Origin: Lawsonella clevelandensis
GTDB taxonomy: Bacteria; Actinomycetota; Actinomycetes; Mycobacteriales; Mycobacteriaceae
Direction of reading: 5' to 3'
NCBI RefSeq assembly: GCF_001293125.1
Contig: NZ_CP009312.1
Coordinates: 1,525,447 to 1,589,446, forward strand
Length of the DNA stretch: 64,000 nt
Under the pieces are notes generated by a model. It made no database searches, was not told the DNA's origin, and saw only the letters and a list, made by a program, of their open reading frames with translations. The translations under genes and the position numbers were made by a program. The stretch's first letter is position 1; the number at the start of each line of letters is the position of its first letter. This document shows positions 18,498 through 27,961 of the stretch, piece by piece.

Positions 18498-19175
18498 ATG
18501 GCGGAGAAACTACGCACCAAGGACCTGCTGAACCTCGGTATTTTTGGCACCATCTACATGGTGGTGATGGCCATTCTCGGCGTAGCAGGAGCTGCTGCGC
18601 CGGGCTTGGTGTTCGGCACGATGGTGGTAGCCGCTTTCGTGAACGGTACTGTTTTTATGCTGTACCTCACCCGGGTGGATCGCTTCGGAATGGTGGTTAT
18701 GCTGGCTCTCATCATGTCCCTCATCATGATTGCCATCGGTCGTTCCTGGACTACAGTGTTGACGGCGCTCGTTTTTGGTCTTCTTACAGAGCTCATTCTG
18801 GCGCTGACGAAGTATCGGAATACGGTCGCCAATATTTTCGCCTATGCGCTGTTTACTCTCTGGTTTATTGGTCCTCTCCTTCCCATCATTTGGTTCACTG
18901 ATGACTACTTCCAGTCTGTTGCCCAAGGGAACGGTGCCAACTACGCCCACGAGATGATGAACTTCTTTACCGTGCCGGTGATTGTAGCTTTCGGCGTCAC
19001 TATCTTTGTGGTTGGTGCACTGGGTGCCTGGCTGGGGGCTATTCTCATCAAACGTCACTTTGCCAAGGCTGGAATGGCAGCGGGAGCAACTTCGCAGGAG
19101 GCTGTTGTCGACGCACAGGACACTCTGGAAGAGACTCCGCAGGGCTCCGTAGTGGACCCCACGCAGCAGGCTTAA
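18498..19175 (+). CDS. ECF transporter S component (MptD/Trep_Strep type), first copy
   Basis: A 225-residue substrate-binding membrane subunit of an energy-coupling factor transporter. After a short polar start (LRTKDLLNLG) there are about five to six hydrophobic helices to residue 195, then an acidic/Gln-rich tail. It is paralogous to the second S component at 21542: both share the K/TSKDL(L/I) start, the G-x-N-x-NIFAYxLxxL block and the D(D/E)YF motif. The MptD-like family has no assigned substrate. A hairpin terminator directly after the gene probably makes this subunit more abundant than the downstream energising module. Confidence 0.8.
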   Translation: MAEKLRTKDLLNLGIFGTIYMVVMAILGVAGAAAPGLVFGTMVVAAFVNGTVFMLYLTRVDRFGMVVMLALIMSLIMIAIGRSWTTVLTALVFGLLTELILALTKYRNTVANIFAYALFTLWFIGPLLPIIWFTDDYFQSVAQGNGANYAHEMMNFFTVPVIVAFGVTIFVVGALGAWLGAILIKRHFAKAGMAAGATSQEAVVDAQDTLEETPQGSVVDPTQQA

Positions 19176-19197
19176 TATGCACTATGCCTGATAGGAG

Positions 19198-19228
19198 CGC
19201 TGTGGTGTTGGTAACACCACAGCGTTTT
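19198..19228 (+). terminator. intra-operon terminator/attenuator
   Basis: 12 bp stem CGCTGTGGTGTT with AACACCACAGCG, 3-nt loop, then TTTT, ending 17 bases before the EcfT start. It would uncouple S-subunit levels from EcfT/EcfA. Confidence 0.75.
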
Positions 19229-19244
19229 AATTAGGATTACCTTC

Positions 19245-20012
19245 ATGAGCGCAGTCGCGGAGAACCAGCAAGTCCCATCTCTTGCGGATTTGTCCGTCGG
19301 CCGCCAGCGTCGCTTCTTCTCACTGGACCCGCGCACCACCATGCTCAACCTTCTGGTGATCAATGTGGTGGTGCTGTCGATCTCCGACCTCTCCGTCACC
19401 TACCTAGGTTTCCTCTTCACCGTCATTATGCTGATGACGATACGTTGTTGGAAGATTCTCGGCGGATACATCACCTTCTTTGCTGTCTGCCAGTTCCTGC
19501 ACCTTGTGGTGCAGCCAGCATTCCCCAACAAGGTAGTGACGATCCTTATCACCTTCGCTTTCTTCCTCTCGAAATACGTCGTGGTCTTTGGAACAGGTCT
19601 CTATTTTGTCCGAACCACTACTGCCGCAGAATTCGTTGCAGCAATGAAGAAAATGCGCATTTCTGACGTTTTAGTGGTGCCCATTGCCGTCATGTTCCGC
19701 TTCTTCCCGGCGGTTTATGAGGAGTTTTGGGCAGTCGTCAACGCGATGAAATTACGGCAGCTCTTTAAGAACGGGTGGGAAGCACTCCTGCACCCCATTA
19801 AAACTACTGAATACGTAGTGGTCCCCCTGCTCACGTCCGTCATTAACATTGGCGAAGACCTCTCCGCATCTGCGATGGTGCGCGGGTTGGGTGCACCGGG
19901 GCGTAAGACCTCCATCGTCCCCCTCGGTTTCCAGGTGTGGGATGGGGTGGTTGTTGTTGCCAGTATCGCCTTCCTGATCTTCGCCATTCTCACGAAAGTT
20001 CAGGTGATCTAA
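19245..20012 (+). CDS. ecfT: ECF transporter transmembrane component EcfT
   Basis: A 255-residue membrane scaffold linking the ATPases to the S subunits. Helices lie at about 35-70, 80-125 and 235-255. The coupling helices carry the EcfT signature Ala-Arg-Gly-type boxes, here SAMVRGLGAPGRKTS near residue 208 and AAMKKMRISDVLV near residue 130. The stop is directly followed by the ATG of the ATPase gene, so they are translated together. Confidence 0.88.
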   Translation: MSAVAENQQVPSLADLSVGRQRRFFSLDPRTTMLNLLVINVVVLSISDLSVTYLGFLFTVIMLMTIRCWKILGGYITFFAVCQFLHLVVQPAFPNKVVTILITFAFFLSKYVVVFGTGLYFVRTTTAAEFVAAMKKMRISDVLVVPIAVMFRFFPAVYEEFWAVVNAMKLRQLFKNGWEALLHPIKTTEYVVVPLLTSVINIGEDLSASAMVRGLGAPGRKTSIVPLGFQVWDGVVVVASIAFLIFAILTKVQVI

Positions 20013-21527
20013 ATGAGCACCGACATCCGTGACGTCACCTATCGTTACCCCACCAGCCGGCCAGGCACTCCCGCCCCCATCACCAACCTCAATCTCACTA
20101 TTCAACCAGGGGAGTCAGTGCTCATTTGCGGCGGCTCTGGGTCCGGCAAAAGCTCCGTCATCCGCCTCCTCAACGGTCTCATCCCCAAGTATCACGAGGG
20201 GACCCTCACTGGTCAGGTTGTACACACCTCCACTAACGGTAACGAGCACATCATTAGCCACGAGGAACTCTTTGAGACCGGCCGTTTTACCGCGACGGTC
20301 TTTCAGAATCCCCGCACCCAGTTCTTCACCACCAATGTCACCAGCGAGTTGGCCTTCGCCTGCGAAAACTACGGGATGAACCCGCAGGATATTAAAGACC
20401 GCATGATGCGTGTGGTCAACGAGATCAACATCCCCCATCTCTTGGGCAAGAACCTCTTCCACATTTCTGGTGGAGAGAAACAACGAGTCGCCTGCGGCTG
20501 CTCCATGATGAGCGAGCCGGATCTCTACCTTTTCGACGAGCCCACAAGTAATCTTTCCCCGCAGGCTATTGATGAATTCCGCGAGGTTTACGCCTCCCTG
20601 CGACGCAAGGGTGCCACTTTGGTGGTAGCCGAACACCGCTTGTACTTCCTTCGCGGGCTCGTTGACCGCGTCATTATCATGACGGATGGTCGCATTGAGA
20701 GGGAGATGACGGGCGACGAATTCTGGGCGCTGACGGACGATGAGCGTTCCCAGTACGGTCTCCGCGATCTCACTGCTCCGCCGGAACCAGAACTACCGAC
20801 GATTGTCGCCAACGGCAACGCCACCAAGCTTCCCCCCACTCTTGTGCCCACTCTTGCGCCCAGCACCACGTCTGATGATGGTGGTTCTGCGGACAGCGTG
20901 TCGGAACCTACCGCGCTGGAGATCCGCAACCTGCAGTTCTCCTACGGAAAGAAGCTGGTTCTCGATATTCCTGAACTTCGCCTGCCTGCCGGCAAGGTCA
21001 TTGTGGTGGCCGGCCCGAATGGGGCAGGGAAGAGCACCTTCGCCAGTGTCCTCACGGGCTTGGAGAAGGCGCGCGGCACCATCAGCTACCGTGGCGAGAA
21101 ATTGACGCCCAAAAAGCGGCTCGCCCACAGCTACATGGTGATGCAGGACGTCCACCGGCAGCTCTTCGGAACTACCGTACGTGGCGAGGTCACAGTTGAT
21201 TCTGCCGCTTCCTTTGTTGACCCCGCACAAGTGGATGGCTTGCTTGCGGAGTTCGATCTGCTTCACCTGGCAGACCGACACCCCATGTCACTGTCGGGTG
21301 GGCAAAAACAGCGCGTTGTTATTGCTACCGCCAAGGCCTGTCAAAAGGACATCGTGGTCTTCGATGAACCGTCATCTGGCCTGGATTACCAGCACATGGT
21401 CGCTATTGCGCATGCTCTGCGTGAACTGGCAGCGCACGGCAAAGTGGTACTGGTAATCACGCACGACTATGAACTCATGAATCTTTGTGGCGACCTTATT
21501 CTCCACCTCAACAAATTGAGTTACTAA
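20013..21527 (+). CDS. ecfA: ECF transporter ATPase, fused double-domain EcfA
   Basis: A 504-residue protein with two ABC ATPase domains in one chain, replacing separate EcfA1/EcfA2. Domain 1 has Walker A GGSGSGKSS (about residue 41), signature HISGGEKQR and Walker B LYLFDEPTS. Domain 2 (from about 305) has Walker A GPNGAGKST, signature LSGGQKQR and Walker B IVVFDEPSSG. A Pro/Thr/Ser-rich linker (about 250-300) joins them. It lies between EcfT and a second S component and should power both S subunits. Confidence 0.92.
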   Translation: MSTDIRDVTYRYPTSRPGTPAPITNLNLTIQPGESVLICGGSGSGKSSVIRLLNGLIPKYHEGTLTGQVVHTSTNGNEHIISHEELFETGRFTATVFQNPRTQFFTTNVTSELAFACENYGMNPQDIKDRMMRVVNEINIPHLLGKNLFHISGGEKQRVACGCSMMSEPDLYLFDEPTSNLSPQAIDEFREVYASLRRKGATLVVAEHRLYFLRGLVDRVIIMTDGRIEREMTGDEFWALTDDERSQYGLRDLTAPPEPELPTIVANGNATKLPPTLVPTLAPSTTSDDGGSADSVSEPTALEIRNLQFSYGKKLVLDIPELRLPAGKVIVVAGPNGAGKSTFASVLTGLEKARGTISYRGEKLTPKKRLAHSYMVMQDVHRQLFGTTVRGEVTVDSAASFVDPAQVDGLLAEFDLLHLADRHPMSLSGGQKQRVVIATAKACQKDIVVFDEPSSGLDYQHMVAIAHALRELAAHGKVVLVITHDYELMNLCGDLILHLNKLSY

Positions 21528-21541
21528 GAATCGAGAGTGCT

Positions 21542-22225
21542 GTGACTCCATTTTCCAAATTCACCAGCAAAGACCTCATCTACGTCGGTATTTTCACTGT
21601 CGTCTACCTGATTCTTGGCTTCGCCTTCGGAGCCCTCGGCGCCCTCAACCCCATCATGCAGGCAGTTGGTGCCATGCTGGGCGTCATCGCCAATGGCATT
21701 GTCATCATGGTATTTCTCACCAAAGTGCGGCGCCCAGGAGCACTATTCCTGCTTGTCTTGTTAGCTGCGGTTGCGCGGATCCTTTTCGGTGACGCCTGGC
21801 CGGTAGTCCCCATGGCAATCGTCTTCGGTGTACTGGCAGACTTCGTGGCATGGCGAGGCGACTACCGAAACCTCAACCGCAACATCTTCGCTTATGGCCT
21901 GTTGTCGCTAGCCCCCGTGGGCTCCCTCCTCCCCATGATCTACATGGGTGACGAGTACTTTGCGAAGGTGGCACAGCACATGGGCGAAGACTACTCCCAC
22001 TCCATGCAGATGCTCTACACCCCTGGGTTCATTGGCGTGATGACCGTCATTGTGTTCATTCTGGCACTACTTGGCGGTTTTATTGGCAAACTCGTTGTGC
22101 AGCGCAGCTTTGCACACTTTGATGCTGATGCTGCCGCAGTCACCGGGCAGCCGTCTGTTGCTGCGGAGCCCGGCTCTAACGTCGGTACCGTCACCGATGC
22201 TGACGATGGCACCGTCAGCCCCTAG
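21542..22225 (+). CDS. ECF transporter S component (MptD/Trep_Strep type), second copy
   Basis: Start GTG 21542 (VTPFSKFTSKDLIY) is chosen because it aligns with the first S component and lies 14 bases past the ATPase stop, with GAGAG upstream. The 227 residues contain about six hydrophobic segments, the shared NIFAYGLLSL block and the DEYFAKV motif, and end in an Asp/Thr/Val-rich tail. It resembles the copy at 18498 but is clearly diverged, so the two may bind different ligands. It is last in the ECF unit. Confidence 0.8.
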   Translation: MTPFSKFTSKDLIYVGIFTVVYLILGFAFGALGALNPIMQAVGAMLGVIANGIVIMVFLTKVRRPGALFLLVLLAAVARILFGDAWPVVPMAIVFGVLADFVAWRGDYRNLNRNIFAYGLLSLAPVGSLLPMIYMGDEYFAKVAQHMGEDYSHSMQMLYTPGFIGVMTVIVFILALLGGFIGKLVVQRSFAHFDADAAAVTGQPSVAAEPGSNVGTVTDADDGTVSP

Positions 22226-22242
22226 CGAAAACCTCCTGACGC

Positions 22243-22290
22243 CCCTTCTCTCGCTCGATACCCTGGGAGTATCCGAGAGAAGGGTTTTTT
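22243..22290 (+). promoter_or_regulatory. terminator-like hairpin that contains the msrAB ribosome-binding site
   Basis: Arms CCCTTCTCTCG (22243-22253) and CGAGAGAAGGG (22274-22284) pair perfectly, with a second inner stem GATAC/GTATC. T6 (22285-22290) follows, and the msrAB ATG is at 22291. The only SD-like sequence (AGAAGG, 22279-22284) is in the 3' arm. The element can terminate the ECF transcript and also mask the msrAB start. Confidence 0.7.
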
Positions 22291-23262
22291 ATGTCAACGA
22301 CACCAGCAACTCGCGTTATCTACTTGGCAGGAGGCTGCTTCTGGGGAGTGGAAGGGTACTTTCAGCGTCTCTCTGGGGTGGTCGATACCGAAGTGGGCTA
22401 CGCCAATGGCGTGAGTGCCACCACCAGCTACTACGACATTGCAGAAACTGGCCATGCCGAAACCCTCAAGCTCACCTACGACCCTGCGCGCATCAGCCTA
22501 GTGGAGATCCTGCTGCACTATTTCCGCATCATTGACCCACTTAGTCTCAACCAGCAAGGAAACGACCGCGGTACCCAATACCGCACCGGCATCTACTGGG
22601 AAGGCACAGCAGACGACGCCACCTCCCGCGCCGTTCGCCGCTTCCTGAACCTCCAACAGGCAAACTTCAGCTATCCCATCCGGGTAGAGGCGGAGCCACT
22701 CCGCAACTTTTGCCCGGCAGAGGACTACCACCAGGATTACTTGCAGAAGAACCCGGGTGGCTACTGCCATATCAGCCTCGCTGCAGCAGACCGCCCCCTT
22801 GATCCCACTGACTATCCCGCCCCCAGCCAGGAGGAGATTCTCGACACTCTCACCACGGAGCAGTTCCGTGTGACTCAGCAGAAGGACACTGAGCGCCCCT
22901 TCAGTAGCGAATACGACACACTCGACGAACCAGGTATCTATGTGGATATCGTGACGGGCCAGCCCCTCTTCTCCTCTGACGACAAGTATGACGCCGGTTG
23001 TGGCTGGCCCAGCTTCACCCGTCCCATGGTGGGAGACGCCCTCCACTATGAAGAGGATTTCAGCCACGGAATGCACCGTGTGGAAGTAACCTCCAGTAGG
23101 GGAGAGAGCCACCTGGGACATGTTTTCCCCGACGGCCCGCATGCGGAAGGCGGACAACGGTACTGCATTAACGGGGCTAGCCTACGGTTTGTTCCCCTCG
23201 CGCAGATGGAGGCGGAGGGCTACGGACGCTACCTCCCATTTGTCACACCCCGGGAGCAGTAA
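22291..23262 (+). CDS. msrAB: fused methionine sulfoxide reductase MsrA-MsrB
   Basis: Repairs both S- and R-methionine sulfoxide in oxidised proteins. Of 323 residues, the MsrA half (about 8-155) has GGCFWG (nucleophile Cys16) and [15 protein letters not shown]. The MsrB half (about 185-320) has [19 protein letters not shown] and the catalytic [11 protein letters not shown]. The usual form of the last motif is RYCINSA/S, so Gly replaces Ser after Asn. No signal peptide, so cytoplasmic. The start codon abuts the T-run of a strong hairpin (see the entry at 22243). Confidence 0.93.
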   Translation: MSTTPATRVIYLAGGCFWGVEGYFQRLSGVVDTEVGYANGVSATTSYYDIAETGHAETLKLTYDPARISLVEILLHYFRIIDPLSLNQQGNDRGTQYRTGIYWEGTADDATSRAVRRFLNLQQANFSYPIRVEAEPLRNFCPAEDYHQDYLQKNPGGYCHISLAAADRPLDPTDYPAPSQEEILDTLTTEQFRVTQQKDTERPFSSEYDTLDEPGIYVDIVTGQPLFSSDDKYDAGCGWPSFTRPMVGDALHYEEDFSHGMHRVEVTSSRGESHLGHVFPDGPHAEGGQRYCINGASLRFVPLAQMEAEGYGRYLPFVTPREQ

Positions 23263-23291
23263 CCTACATTCACCCAGCGGATGGGGCATCG

Positions 23292-25400
23292 CTAGTCTGC
23301 CTGTGTGGTAATACGCCGCAACGACTGCAGCACCACCTCAGTGTTGGTGGTCTCCCAATAAGGGGGAAGACTCTGCCGGAGGAAACTGCCGTAGCGCGCC
23401 GTCACCAATCGCGAGTCCATCACAGCGATAACACCCCGGTCGGTTGTTGAGCGCAGAAGCCGGCCTGTCCCCTGCGCTAAAAGTAGGGCAGCATGAGCGG
23501 CAGAGACGGACATAAAGCCATTCCCACCGTGCTGGTTGACGAAATCAAGCCGAGCGGACATGAGTGGATCATCCGGCCGGGGGAAGGGTATCCGGTCAAT
23601 AATGACGAGGGAACAGGACGGCCCTGGGACATCCACACCTTGCCACAGCCCGAGGGTGCCCACGAGGACACTTTCTTCCTGCTCGGCGAAGTCGGCGATG
23701 AGTGAGCTCATGGTGTCTTGACCTTGGCACAATACCGGGTAGGGAACATGTTCATCCAGATAGGCGGCGACATCATCGGCGGCACGCCGCGAACTGCACA
23801 ATACTAAGGTGCGTCCACCGGCCGCACTGACGAGCTCTTCCATCCGTTCGAGTACCTTGGGCTGAGTGGAACCTTGCAGCGGACGGGGGAGATCCCGCGC
23901 AATGTAGAGGATTCCTGCCGTGCGGTGGGAGAACGGAGACCCCACGTCCAGGCTGCTCCATGCCACAGGGGAGTGCGCCCCACCATAGCATCGCCGGCCA
24001 CTGTTGGGTTCCTCCTCCCGTGGATGTGCTGCCCGATTGGGATCCCGAGATGTCGCCATGTCGGTGAGGGGGGAGGTTTCCCGTTCTTCCTCAGGTAGCC
24101 CCCACTGTCGGGCCATGGTGCGGAAAGAACCGCCTGCCTGCAGAGTCGCCGAGGTGAGGATGACGGTGGACTCAGCAAACAGGTGGTCACGCAGTACTGC
24201 AGCAACGGAAAGCGGGGCGACATGGATTTCACGACCGCGGCGTTCCGGTACGCTCATCCAGACAACGTGGGTGGGGGATTCGGCAAGCACCACATCGCAC
24301 ACGTCGACAATCTGGTTGAGACCGCCGATGGCTTGTTTCTTTGCGGTGGCGTTTTTGGGATCGTTGACGATGTCTGCGTCCTTCACCGGACCGAGGGTAG
24401 TCAGCAAGGTGGTAGCAGTGGAGCGAAGGAGGGTCAGTGCGGATACTTGGGTGTCGTCCAGCGTATCCCACCGGCCAATGGGGCTGGAGTCCAGGGCGGC
24501 GGAGAAGCGTTCCACGCTCTCGAGGAAGTTGTCGACGTCACTGTCGCTGAGGAAATGGATGAGGCGTTTACCCAGGATATCGAGGCCGGCGGTGGATAGT
24601 GTGCCGGAGATGACATTGGTGACGCGGCTCTCGAGCTCGTGGGCCTCATCGACGATAACGACGTCATGGTCGGGGAGTAGGTCAATGGGGGAGGCAGCGT
24701 CAATTGCCAGCATGGCGTGGTTGGTGACGATAATGTCCGCCCGGTAGGCCTGCTGGCGGGCCTGTTCCGCGAAGCACTCGTCTCCGAATGGACAGGCCGA
24801 TGCGCCGATACAGGATTGTGTATCCACAGAGACGGTTCGCCACACAAGGTCTGAGACGCCGGGTTTCAGGTCGTCGCGGTCTCCAGTTTCGGTGTCCTGT
24901 GCCCATTCGTGGACTCGTTGGGCTTGCTGGCCTGCCTGGGAGGGAATGAGGGTGTGTGTGCCGCCATCATCTGTGTCGGGGTCTGCTGCACTGTGGAGAG
25001 CGTTCCAGCATAGATAGTTGTTCCGGCCTTTGAGAAGGGCAAAGGTCGGACGGCGGCCAAGGTCCTCTGCCAGCGCATCGACCAAAAGAGGCAGATCTCG
25101 GTGGCACAGCTGGCGTTGCAGAGCGATAGTGGCGGTCGAGACCACCACCGTCTTCCCCGATTCCACTGCATGGCGGAGCGCGGGGACCAGATATGCCAAG
25201 GATTTTCCGGTGCCCGTTCCCGCCTGGACTGCTAGGTGTTGGCCGGTGACCATGGCGTGATCAATAGCCGCAGCCATGCGGAGCTGGCCGGCGCGTTCCT
25301 GCCCGCCCATAGTCGTTACTGCAGTGCGCAGGAGTTCCACCACGCTGGGTAGCTGGTAGGAGTCAGGTTGTGAGGGGGTAGGGGCAGAAGGGTGGTCCAC
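23292..25400 (-). CDS. dinG: DinG-family ATP-dependent DNA helicase
   Basis: An XPD/DinG superfamily-2 helicase of 702 residues. Walker A is QAGTGTGKS (about 59-67) and the DEAH box is VIVDEAHELE. The four Fe-S cysteines are NNYLCW, then SCIGASACPFGDEC. Motif IV-VI material at the C-terminus includes LWQGVDVPG and QGTGRLLRS. It probably unwinds DNA during repair. The upstream gene pncB is read in the same direction 17 bases away, the order found in mycobacteria (Rv1329c-Rv1330c). Confidence 0.9.
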   Translation of the reverse strand: MDHPSAPTPSQPDSYQLPSVVELLRTAVTTMGGQERAGQLRMAAAIDHAMVTGQHLAVQAGTGTGKSLAYLVPALRHAVESGKTVVVSTATIALQRQLCHRDLPLLVDALAEDLGRRPTFALLKGRNNYLCWNALHSAADPDTDDGGTHTLIPSQAGQQAQRVHEWAQDTETGDRDDLKPGVSDLVWRTVSVDTQSCIGASACPFGDECFAEQARQQAYRADIIVTNHAMLAIDAASPIDLLPDHDVVIVDEAHELESRVTNVISGTLSTAGLDILGKRLIHFLSDSDVDNFLESVERFSAALDSSPIGRWDTLDDTQVSALTLLRSTATTLLTTLGPVKDADIVNDPKNATAKKQAIGGLNQIVDVCDVVLAESPTHVVWMSVPERRGREIHVAPLSVAAVLRDHLFAESTVILTSATLQAGGSFRTMARQWGLPEEERETSPLTDMATSRDPNRAAHPREEEPNSGRRCYGGAHSPVAWSSLDVGSPFSHRTAGILYIARDLPRPLQGSTQPKVLERMEELVSAAGGRTLVLCSSRRAADDVAAYLDEHVPYPVLCQGQDTMSSLIADFAEQEESVLVGTLGLWQGVDVPGPSCSLVIIDRIPFPRPDDPLMSARLDFVNQHGGNGFMSVSAAHAALLLAQGTGRLLRSTTDRGVIAVMDSRLVTARYGSFLRQSLPPYWETTNTEVVLQSLRRITTQAD

Positions 25401-25417
25401 GGAGCCCTCACTTCCTC

Positions 25418-26746
25418 CTAGAAGCCCACAAATTGGGTGGGGATAGCGGGCTCACCGCGGGAGAGGGAGAGCCCCTCCCAGGGTAGTTGCTTGAGGTTGT
25501 CGTAGAGCAGGCTGCGAGCATCATCGAGAGTAGGTAGGTTCTGCTGCACTTCGCCATCTACTACATAGTCAATGGTGAGCTTGTCGCAGTTCAGTGTCCC
25601 GGTATCGGGGGCTGCCGCGCCCAGTGGGGTGACGATCTCGGACACCATCGTGCCGGTAGCGCGGGAGGTCCGGAAGCCTTGCTTGCTGCCACCGCGGGTT
25701 TCCTTATGGCTGGAGCGTTTGGCTACTTTTTGGCCGTCCACTTCAACAATCTTGAACACGAGTTCGGCGGTTGGTGCACCCGACCCCGTCACTAGAGAAG
25801 TGCCAACACCGTAGGCGTCGACGGGTTCGGCGCGCAGCGCAGCGATCGAGTACTCGTCGAGGTCGCCGGACACCACAATGTGCGTGTTGTGGGCTCCTAG
25901 AGAGTCGAGTTGTTGGCGGACCTGGCGGGCCAATACACCCAAGTCGCCGGAGTCAATGCGGACGCCCCCCAGCTGTGGGCCAGCAACTTCAATGGCATTG
26001 GCGACACCTTGCGTAATGTCGTAGGTGTCCACCAGCAGCGTGGTGTCCGTCCCCATAGCCTCCACCTGGTGGCGGAAGGCGGCTTTTTCGTCTGGCTGAT
26101 TGTTGGAGGTGTGCAGCAGGGTGAAGGAGTGTGCCGATGTTCCCCCGACGGGAATGCTCCATCGGTAGCCGGCCGCCATGTCAGAGGTGCTGCTGAAGCC
26201 GGCGATGTAGGCTGCGCGGGCGGAGGCGACGGCACTTTCCTCATGCGTCCGGCGGGCGCCCATTTCGATGATGGCGCGGCCATCGGCGGCAGCTGCCATG
26301 CGTGCCGCGGCAGTGCCGATGGCACAATCGTGGTTAAGAACGGAGAGGGCGAGAGTTTCTAGCACTTGGCATTCGGCGAATGTGCCTTGCAGAGTCAGGA
26401 TGGGGGAGCCGGGGAAGTAGAGGTCGCCTTCCCGGTAGCCGCTGATGCTGCCGGAGAAGCGGAAATTGCGCATCCACTCGAGTGTCTCCTCAGAAAGAAA
26501 ACCGCTGCAGAAGTCGACCTGTTCGTCGGTGAATCGGAAGTTCTGAAGGTGATCGAGCAGACGTCCGGTACCGACGACAACTCCGTAGCGGCGGTCATGA
26601 GGGAGACGTCGACCGAAAATCTCGAAGGTGGAGAGGCGGCTTGCTACTGGGGTGCCACTCGCCTTTTCTGCGGTGAGAGCAGCATCCACCATAGTGAGTT
26701 CATACATATCCGTCAGCAGCGCAGGGGCGCCACGGTAAGTGTTCAT
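25418..26746 (-). CDS. pncB: nicotinate phosphoribosyltransferase
   Basis: Joins nicotinate and PRPP to nicotinate mononucleotide, the salvage entry to NAD; nadE at 9166 completes the route. The ATG at 26746 gives 442 residues (MNTYRGAPALLTDMYELTM); the upstream extension lacks family features. Recognisable blocks are ALLTDMYELTM, MGARRTHEESAV, GGTSAHSF, VDTYDI and VRIDSGDLGVLA. It is cotranscribed with dinG and divergent from murI. The clpS gene usual between pncB and murI in relatives is absent here. Confidence 0.93.
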   Translation of the reverse strand: MNTYRGAPALLTDMYELTMVDAALTAEKASGTPVASRLSTFEIFGRRLPHDRRYGVVVGTGRLLDHLQNFRFTDEQVDFCSGFLSEETLEWMRNFRFSGSISGYREGDLYFPGSPILTLQGTFAECQVLETLALSVLNHDCAIGTAAARMAAAADGRAIIEMGARRTHEESAVASARAAYIAGFSSTSDMAAGYRWSIPVGGTSAHSFTLLHTSNNQPDEKAAFRHQVEAMGTDTTLLVDTYDITQGVANAIEVAGPQLGGVRIDSGDLGVLARQVRQQLDSLGAHNTHIVVSGDLDEYSIAALRAEPVDAYGVGTSLVTGSGAPTAELVFKIVEVDGQKVAKRSSHKETRGGSKQGFRTSRATGTMVSEIVTPLGAAAPDTGTLNCDKLTIDYVVDGEVQQNLPTLDDARSLLYDNLKQLPWEGLSLSRGEPAIPTQFVGF

Positions 26747-26890
26747 AGGAGCTCTTCTCGGAGTTTTCTCGAGGGTGACCTGTCCTAGTCTACTCAACTT
26801 CCGTGCCCCTGAAGTGAACTACACTGGGGTGGACTACTCCGCTAACCAGCATCGGGCGGTGTTGGGTGGGAAAGGAAAAGGATTACGCGC

Positions 26891-27796
26891 ATGGTACCCA
26901 GTGGCGTGGGGGGCAAAACCGCACCTATTGGTGTTTTTGATTCGGGGGTGGGGGGTCTGACCGTGGCGCGTGCCATTATTGACCAGCTACCCCAGGAGCC
27001 CATTTTTTTTGTTGGTGACGGTGCGCATGGCCCCTACGGGAACCAGACAATGGAGGCGGTGTGTGGGCATGCGGTAGCCATCGGCGACTACTTGGTCGAA
27101 CAAGGATGTAAGGCGCTTGTCATCGCCTGTAATACCGCTACTGCGGCCGCCTATGAGACATTCCTGGGCCGCTACGATGTTCCGGTGGTGCAGGTTATTA
27201 GTCCGGCGGTACGTACGGCTGTGGCTACGACGCGTACTGGCCGAGTTGGTGTTATTGCTACACAGGCGACGGTGGACTCCGGTGCCTATGAGCGGGAGTT
27301 CGCGCGTGTGTGCGGTCAGCAGGCAGGGGACGGTCCTCTGGTGACGGTTTCGAGTGTTGCCTGCCCGCGTTTCGTCGATTTTATTGAGCGGGGGATTACG
27401 ACTGGTCGGCAAGTGTTGGGTTTAGCGGAGGGCTACTTGTCTCCTCTGCAAGAGGTAGGGGTTGATACTCTCGTGCTGGGCTGTACCCACTATCCGTTGC
27501 TGTCTGGCATCATCCAGATGGCTGTGGGGCGAGATGTCACCCTGATTAACTCTGCTGAGGAGACGGCGAAGGATGTGGTGCGGTTGTTGACTGAACAAGA
27601 TCTGTTGGCGCCGGGCGAGCTAGGCGCGGAGGGGTGCACCACGGATGTGACGGGCGTGGCAGATGCGACGGGCGTGGCAGCTCCGCTGCGGCGTTTTGAG
27701 ACGACGGGTGATCCGGTTTTATTCGAGCGGCTTGCGCATCGTTTTTTGGGACCTGTGGTGGGGTCAGTGGCCGCTACTCGGCTGTTAGCGGAGTAG
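26891..27796 (+). CDS. murI: glutamate racemase
   Basis: Makes D-glutamate for peptidoglycan. The 301 residues include the first catalytic motif [11 protein letters not shown] (Asp acid/base), ACNTATA with the first catalytic Cys, and GCTHYPLL with the second. The N-terminus from [14 protein letters not shown] is slightly extended. A variable Gly/Asp/Thr-rich stretch (about 240-265) precedes the final helix, and a duplicated [13 protein letters not shown] string there looks like a small internal repeat. Starts the conserved murI / MBL / rph / rdgB cluster. Confidence 0.94.
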   Translation: MVPSGVGGKTAPIGVFDSGVGGLTVARAIIDQLPQEPIFFVGDGAHGPYGNQTMEAVCGHAVAIGDYLVEQGCKALVIACNTATAAAYETFLGRYDVPVVQVISPAVRTAVATTRTGRVGVIATQATVDSGAYEREFARVCGQQAGDGPLVTVSSVACPRFVDFIERGITTGRQVLGLAEGYLSPLQEVGVDTLVLGCTHYPLLSGIIQMAVGRDVTLINSAEETAKDVVRLLTEQDLLAPGELGAEGCTTDVTGVADATGVAAPLRRFETTGDPVLFERLAHRFLGPVVGSVAATRLLAE

Positions 27797-27961
27797 CGAC
27801 ACATGCTAAAAATGCCTTAGAGCTGAAGAATTCCGCTGAGTGGAGACATGTTTTCATTTCTTGAGTGAAAGTTGTTGAATTCCTCACACCCCACGGCAGT
27901 TGTGCAATTTTGCCCCCACCCGCAGTATCACAAGTAGCAAGAAAACTGACACCATAGAACC

